A DNA stretch of 64,000 nucleotides, from NCBI RefSeq assembly GCF_046159835.1, contig NZ_JBJXCY010000002.1, positions 558,001 to 622,000 on the forward strand, read 5' to 3'. Source of the DNA: JACKJK01 sp046159835. Its GTDB lineage: Bacteria > Pseudomonadota > Alphaproteobacteria > Rhizobiales > Tepidamorphaceae. The notes under the pieces are model-generated. The model was not told where the DNA came from. It saw only the letters and a list, made by a program, of their open reading frames with translations, and made no database searches. Positions 59,736-64,000 of the stretch are shown here, one piece after another. A program made the translations under genes and the position numbers. Numbering within the stretch: position 1 is the stretch's first letter; the number at the start of each line of letters is the position of its first letter.

Positions 59736-61364
59736 GTGCTGAATCCGCTGTTCGATTTCCTGAAAAGCCTTGGCGCACCGCGCATTGCCGCGATGGGCGC
59801 GGTCTCGCTCGGCCTGCTCGGCTTCCTCGTCTGGTTCGTGATGCGGCTCTCCACATCCCCGCTGGTGCCGCTCTACACCGACCTCACATTCCAGGATTCC
59901 AACGCGATCGTGGGCGAACTTGATTCGCGCGCCATCGAATATGACCTGCGCCAGGACGGCGCGGTGATCCTCGTCCCGCGCGACCAGGTCCTGCGCCTGC
60001 GCATGGACCTCGCAGCGGACGGCCTCCCGTCAGGCGGCGGTGTCGGCTACGAGATCTTCGACAAGGGCGACAGCCTCGGCGCGACGAGCTTCGTCCAGAA
60101 CGTCAATCACCTGCGCGCGCTGGAAGGTGAACTTGCCCGCTCGATCCGCACCATCAAGGGCGTGCAGGCCGCGCGCGTGCACCTCGTGCTGCCCGAGCGC
60201 CAGCTCTTTGCCCGTGACCGCACCGAACCCTCTGCCTCGATCGTCCTGAAGTCCCGAGGCATGATGGAAATGTCGCAGATCAAGGCGATCCAGCACCTCG
60301 TTGCCTCCGCCGTGGAAGACCTGTCTCCGGGCCGGGTGTCCGTCGTCGACGAGCGCGGCAAGCTGCTCGCATCTGCTGAATCCAACGATGCCTTTGCCAT
60401 GTCCGCCACCCTCGACGAACGCCGCGTCGAGATCGAGCATCACCTGCGCAACAAGGTCGAGGCGCTGGTCGCCTCCGTGGTCGGCAACGACCGCGTGCGG
60501 GTGCGCATCGCAGCCGACATCAACACGACCCGCACCACCGAGACCGCCGACATCTATGATCCGGCCGGTCGTGTGGTGCGCTCCACCCAGACCCGCGAAG
60601 AGCAGAACACATCCAGCGAACCTGTCGCCAATGACGGCGTGACGGTGGGCAACGAACTCCCCGGCGCCAACCAGAATGGCGCTGATGACGGCAACGCGAC
60701 CCAGGCCGGCAACACGACGGAAGAAGTCGTCAACTACGAGATTTCGCGCACCACCCGCACCCAGGTGCAGGAAGCAGGCAACCTGCGCCGCCTCTCCGTC
60801 GCGGTGGTCGTCGACGGAGTCTACAGCACCGGCAACAACGGCGACGTCGTCTACCAGGAGCGCACCCAGCAGGAACTCGACCGAATCTCGGCGCTGGTGC
60901 GCAACGCCGTCGGCTACGACGAGAGCCGTGGCGACAGCATCGAGGTCGTGAACCTGCGCTTTGCCGACAACCCTGTCTCGCTTGCAGCGGCTGACGAGGG
61001 TGGCTTCCTGACCTTCACCAAGGAAGACTACTTCTCGATTGCAGAGATGGTGGTGCTGTTGATCGTCGGCCTGCTCGTCCTGCTGCTGGTGGTGCGTCCG
61101 CTGGTGCGCCGCATCCTGGCCGAACAGCCCAAGCCCGAGGCCGACAAGGCCGCGCAGCTGACCGACCAGAGCGCTGACGCGGCCGCCGCCCTGCCCGCGC
61201 CGCAGGCAGAACGCGCGCCCGCGCCCAAGCCCGAATTCCTGGAAGCCGCGAAAGCCGCCGGCAGCGTCCAGGCGGAAGTCATGGAAGAAGTCGGCCAGAT
61301 CGTCGAATCCAATCCCACTGAAGCCGTCAACGTGCTGCGTCACTGGATCCAGGAGGCGGCATGA
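59736..61364 (+). CDS. fliF: Flagellar MS-ring protein FliF
   Basis: 542 residues. First transmembrane helix ~16-36, YscJ/FliF domain with YDLRQDGAVILVPRDQVLRLRMDLAADGLPSGGGVGYEIFDKGDSLG, ring-building segments GVQAARVHLVLPERQLFARD, second helix VVLLIVGLLVLLLVVRPL near 450, and a C-terminal cytosolic tail binding FliG. Start GTG at 59736 with AGGGG upstream gives the usual length. First gene of fliF-fliG-fliH-fliN-flbD. Confidence 0.95.
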   Translation: MLNPLFDFLKSLGAPRIAAMGAVSLGLLGFLVWFVMRLSTSPLVPLYTDLTFQDSNAIVGELDSRAIEYDLRQDGAVILVPRDQVLRLRMDLAADGLPSGGGVGYEIFDKGDSLGATSFVQNVNHLRALEGELARSIRTIKGVQAARVHLVLPERQLFARDRTEPSASIVLKSRGMMEMSQIKAIQHLVASAVEDLSPGRVSVVDERGKLLASAESNDAFAMSATLDERRVEIEHHLRNKVEALVASVVGNDRVRVRIAADINTTRTTETADIYDPAGRVVRSTQTREEQNTSSEPVANDGVTVGNELPGANQNGADDGNATQAGNTTEEVVNYEISRTTRTQVQEAGNLRRLSVAVVVDGVYSTGNNGDVVYQERTQQELDRISALVRNAVGYDESRGDSIEVVNLRFADNPVSLAAADEGGFLTFTKEDYFSIAEMVVLLIVGLLVLLLVVRPLVRRILAEQPKPEADKAAQLTDQSADAAAALPAPQAERAPAPKPEFLEAAKAAGSVQAEVMEEVGQIVESNPTEAVNVLRHWIQEAA

Positions 61365-62428
61365 GCCAGCAGGTCGCCACCATCGATCCGACGACCCCGA
61401 CCGTCCGCGATATCGACGCCAACACACCGCTAACCTCGATTTCCGGATCGGAGAAGGCGGCCATCGTGTTGCTCGCGCTCGGCCAGGAACATGGCCGTGC
61501 CGTCTGGGCTGCATTCGATGACGACGAGGTGCGCCGCATCTCGATCGCCATGTCCAGGCTCGGCAAGGTCTCCCCGGAAATCGTCGAGCAGCTGCTCGGT
61601 CAGTACATCATGGAGCTCGGCAAGGCCGGTGCGCTCGTCGGCAACTTCGAGAACACCGAGCGCCTGCTGGTGCAGTTCCTTCCCGAGGATCGCGTCAACG
61701 CGATCATGGAAGAAATCCGCGGCCCCGCCGGGCGCACCATGTGGGAGAAGCTGTCCAACGTTCAGGAAGACGTTCTCGCCAACTACCTGAAGAACGAGTA
61801 CCCGCAGACCATCGCAGTGGTGCTTTCAAAGATCCGCGCCGAACACGCCTCGCGCGTTCTCTCCATCCTGCCGGAGGAACTGGCGCTGGACGTGGTCGCC
61901 CGGATGCTGCGCATGGAATCGATCCAGAAGGACATCCTGGACAAGATCGAGCAGACCCTGCGCATCGAGTTCATGGCCAACCTCTCGCAGACGCGCCGCC
62001 GCGATGCGCACGAGTTGATGGCCGACATCTTCAACAACTTCGACCGACAGACCGAGAGCCGGTTCCTGACCGCGCTGGAGGAAGACAACCGCGAAGCCGC
62101 CGACCGCATCAAGCAGCTCATGTTCACCTTCGACGATCTCGGCCGCCTCGATGCCGCCGGCATGCAGACGCTCATGCGCAGCGTCGACAAGGACAAGCTC
62201 GCCATCGCCCTGAAGGGTGCCAGCGAAAAGATGCGCGACTTCTTCATGGAGAACATGTCGCAGCGTGCCGCCAAGATGCTTCAGGAAGACATGGACGTTC
62301 TGGGGCCGGTGCGCCTCAAGGACGTCGACGAGGCACAGGGAAGAATGGTCAACATGGCCAAGGACCTCGCCGCACGCGGCGAGATCCAGATCAGCAAGAA
62401 GGGTGGCGAGGACGAGATGGTCTACTGA
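61361..62428 (+). CDS. fliG: Flagellar motor switch protein FliG
   Basis: 355 residues. N-terminal GSEKAAIVLLALGQEHGRAVW binds FliF. The middle domain has EHASRVLSILPEEL. The C-terminal torque helix has the charged pattern IKQLMFTFDDLGRLDAAGMQTLMRSVDKDKLAIALKG. Cytoplasmic face of the motor; interacts with MotA. ATGA overlap with fliF. Confidence 0.96.
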   Translation: MSQQVATIDPTTPTVRDIDANTPLTSISGSEKAAIVLLALGQEHGRAVWAAFDDDEVRRISIAMSRLGKVSPEIVEQLLGQYIMELGKAGALVGNFENTERLLVQFLPEDRVNAIMEEIRGPAGRTMWEKLSNVQEDVLANYLKNEYPQTIAVVLSKIRAEHASRVLSILPEELALDVVARMLRMESIQKDILDKIEQTLRIEFMANLSQTRRRDAHELMADIFNNFDRQTESRFLTALEEDNREAADRIKQLMFTFDDLGRLDAAGMQTLMRSVDKDKLAIALKGASEKMRDFFMENMSQRAAKMLQEDMDVLGPVRLKDVDEAQGRMVNMAKDLAARGEIQISKKGGEDEMVY

Positions 62429-62461
62429 CCATCCGCCTCTGGTTGAGAGTTGAAAGTGGAA

Positions 62462-63181
62462 ATGATGGCAAAGCCCGCTCCGTACATGTTCGACGAGGTC
62501 TTCGCGATTGCGCAGACCGGCGAACCCGAGCCCGAGCGTTATGAGGAGGAAGACCTCAAGAAGGCCGCCCATGACGCGCGCCAGGAAGGCTATGCCGCGG
62601 GCGAAGCCGCCGGCCGCGCTGCCGCGACCGCGCGCATCGAAAACCAGCTTGCCAAGGCCTGCGACCGACTGTTCGACACCCTGCCCGGCCTGATCGCCGC
62701 CTCCGACGCCCACCGCCACATGGCCGAGGATGCCGCTGTCGACGTTGGCGTTCAGATGGCCCGCAAGCTGTCGCGCGCGCTCGTTGCCCGCTACCCGCTG
62801 GTCGAGATCGTCGACCTGTTCCGGCAGGCCATCGACGAGGTCCGCACCATTCCCCACATCGTTCTACGCGTGCACGAATCCCTGTCCGAACCGCTTTCGG
62901 AACGCGTCGACAAGCTTGCGCGCGAAACCGGCGTGCAGGGTCGCATCGTCGTGCTCGGCGACCCGGACATCATCCCCGGCGACGCACGGCTCGAATGGGC
63001 TGACGGCGGCATGGTTCGCGACAGCGCAGAACTGGAAGCCAGCATCGAGGACGCCGTGAAGCGCTTCGCACTGCGCCGCCCGCAGGCGCGCCCCGGCCGC
63101 CCCGAACCCATGGCCGACGACGTGAGCGGCGGCCCGGGCGACGACACGCAAAATTCACCGCAAGACGGCCAGGAGGCCTGA
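62462..63181 (+). CDS. fliH: Flagellar assembly protein FliH (FlbE-like)
   Basis: 239 residues. Helical N-terminal part (EEEDLKKAAHDARQEGYAAGEAAGRAA) with glycine-repeat helix, and the FliH/V-ATPase E-like C-terminus. Regulates the FliI export ATPase; the Caulobacter counterpart in this position is FlbE. Start ATG at 62462 (a second ATG follows at once); a TTG four codons upstream is less likely. It is 33 bp after fliG. Confidence 0.85.
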   Translation: MMAKPAPYMFDEVFAIAQTGEPEPERYEEEDLKKAAHDARQEGYAAGEAAGRAAATARIENQLAKACDRLFDTLPGLIAASDAHRHMAEDAAVDVGVQMARKLSRALVARYPLVEIVDLFRQAIDEVRTIPHIVLRVHESLSEPLSERVDKLARETGVQGRIVVLGDPDIIPGDARLEWADGGMVRDSAELEASIEDAVKRFALRRPQARPGRPEPMADDVSGGPGDDTQNSPQDGQEA

Positions 63182-63185
63182 CCCC

Positions 63186-63533
63186 ATGTCCGACGAAACA
63201 GATACCCCGTTCGGCGAGATCGGCGACCTGCCGGCAGGCGGTGCGTCCCACTCGCATGACCACGACGACGACAGCGGCCACCACACCGCCGGCGAGCTGG
63301 AAGCCGTCTTCGACATACCGGTGAAGGTTTCCGCCGTGCTGGGCCGCTCGCGCATGGAGGTGAACGACCTCCTGAAGCTCAGCGAGGGCTCCATCGTCGA
63401 ACTCGACCGCAAGGTCGGTGAAGCCATCGACATCTACGTCAATGACCGCCTCGTGGCGCGCGGCGAAGTCGTGCTCGTTGAAGAGCGCCTCGGCGTGACC
63501 ATGACGGAAATCGTGAAGGACGAGCGCGCCTGA
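63186..63533 (+). CDS. fliN: Flagellar motor switch protein FliN
   Basis: 115 residues. A His/Asp-rich N-terminal ~35 (SHSHDHDDDSGHH) precedes the SpoA/FliN C-ring domain (FDIPVKVSAVLGRSRMEVNDLLKLSEGSIVELDRKVGEAIDIYVNDRLVARGEVVLV split across 42-100). C-ring component with FliM and FliG. The His-rich head is unusual and may bind metal. 4 bp after fliH. Confidence 0.93.
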   Translation: MSDETDTPFGEIGDLPAGGASHSHDHDDDSGHHTAGELEAVFDIPVKVSAVLGRSRMEVNDLLKLSEGSIVELDRKVGEAIDIYVNDRLVARGEVVLVEERLGVTMTEIVKDERA

Positions 63534-63557
63534 GTGCGGCTCGCGGGAGATTGAGCG

Positions 63558-64000
63558 ATGAGACTGCTGATTGCCGGAACGCTGAAGGGTCAGCTCACCG
63601 AAGCCACCCGGATCGCCATGAGCAAGGGCGCGAAGGTTGTCCACGCCGAGACGGTCGACCAGGCGCTCGCCACGTTGCGCGCCGGACAGGGTGCCGACCT
63701 GGTGATGATCGACGTGATGCTCGATGTCGCCGATCTCATCACCAAGCTGTCGGCGGAACGCTTCCACGTTCCCGTCGTCGCCTGCGGCACCGATACCGAC
63801 ACCCGCGCTGCCGTGACCGCCATCCAGGCCGGGGCCAAGGAATACATCCCCCTTCCCCCGGACCCGGAACTGATTGCCGCCGTCCTTGCCGCAGTCGCCG
63901 ATGAGAGCCATGCGCTCATCTACCGCGATGCCAACATGGCCGGCGTCGTGCGCCTCGCCGAGCAGATCGCTGGCGCCGACGCCTCGATCCTGATTTCCGG
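63558..64000 (+). CDS. flbD: FlbD-type sigma54 response regulator, cut by window end
   Basis: First ~147 residues only. The receiver-like domain (LLIAGTLKGQLTEATRIAM, MIDVMLDVAD with the acceptor Asp region, HVPVVACGTDTDTRAAVTAIQAGAKEYIPLP) leads into the AAA+ domain start (VRLAEQIAGADASILIS), as in FlbD. Activates sigma54 flagellar promoters, such as the one proposed upstream of fliK. Start ATG at 63558, 24 bp after fliN. The ATPase and DNA-binding domains lie outside the window. Confidence 0.85.
   Translation, partial: MRLLIAGTLKGQLTEATRIAMSKGAKVVHAETVDQALATLRAGQGADLVMIDVMLDVADLITKLSAERFHVPVVACGTDTDTRAAVTAIQAGAKEYIPLPPDPELIAAVLAAVADESHALIYRDANMAGVVRLAEQIAGADASILIS

Noticed and set aside
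60030..61514. 494-codon minus-strand frame opposite fliF
   Set aside because: Same reason: antisense shadow of fliF with no family features.
1..64000. Genomic island boundaries around the 29-42 kb cluster
   Set aside because: No tRNA at its edges, integrase, transposase or direct repeats were seen. Recent transfer cannot be claimed without composition and synteny analysis.

Overview
The window looks like chromosome of a high-GC alphaproteobacterium, most likely a Hyphomicrobiales-type organism. The evidence is a Caulobacter-style flagellar block (fliF-fliG-fliH-fliN-flbD with putative CtrA boxes), a SciP (DUF1153) homologue, a rhizobial-type malonate locus with a TRAP transporter, a C-P lyase operon with PhnF and DUF1045, and alphaproteobacterial tRNAs. 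The genus cannot be determined from the window. No insertion sequence, integrase, prophage, CRISPR array or rRNA was seen.

Layout. 1-5.9 kb: malonate uptake and activation (TRAP matPQM, malonyl-CoA decarboxylase, malonyl-CoA synthetase) on the minus strand, diverging from a GntR regulator across a perfect 14-bp palindrome. 5.9-14.4 kb: M48 peptidase and YjgN-like membrane protein, a DUF1326/DUF2182 pair, ferredoxin-NADP reductase, an M24 peptidase plus a PLP-dependent ammonia-lyase, and an FkbM methyltransferase. 14.6-17.6 kb: pntA-pntB transhydrogenase with a terminator. 17.7-29.1 kb: complete C-P lyase set phnGHIJKL, a hexapeptide transferase, phnCDE, a DUF1045 protein, phnM and phnN, with divergent phnF.

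29.3-42.6 kb is the most unusual part. A seven-gene minus-strand run (40179 to 32781) begins with a 94-residue peptide that has a Tat-like N-terminal part and a Pro/Thr/Ser/Ala tail. It continues with two glycosyltransferase-like enzymes fused to PqqD domains, two prolyl-hydroxylase-like 2OG-Fe(II) dioxygenases, an O-fucosyltransferase-like/HPr-kinase-like fusion and a Skp1-type (PF11397) GlcNAc transferase. A divergent pair encodes a GDP-mannose-3,5-epimerase-like SDR and a GT61 glycosyltransferase. A convergent, fully overlapping cassette encodes an AMP-forming ligase, two GNATs, an acyl carrier protein and a MycE-like methyltransferase. I infer a peptide hydroxylation and O-glycosylation system in which PqqD domains recognise a leader, as in RiPP pathways. 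I do not know of a described system with this composition.

42.7-54.5 kb is mostly housekeeping and accessory: malate synthase G, tRNA-Ile2 (CAU), a SIMPL protein, a Tad-like vWA protein, a GNAT, a class III cyclase, an NTF2-like protein, a 38-residue membrane peptide, a radical-SAM/UdgX DNA repair pair, tRNA-Met and mnmA. 54.5-64 kb is flagellar: fliK behind a sigma54-type promoter, flgD, sciP, a two-domain glycosyltransferase, fliF, fliG, fliH, fliN and the start of flbD, which runs off the window end.
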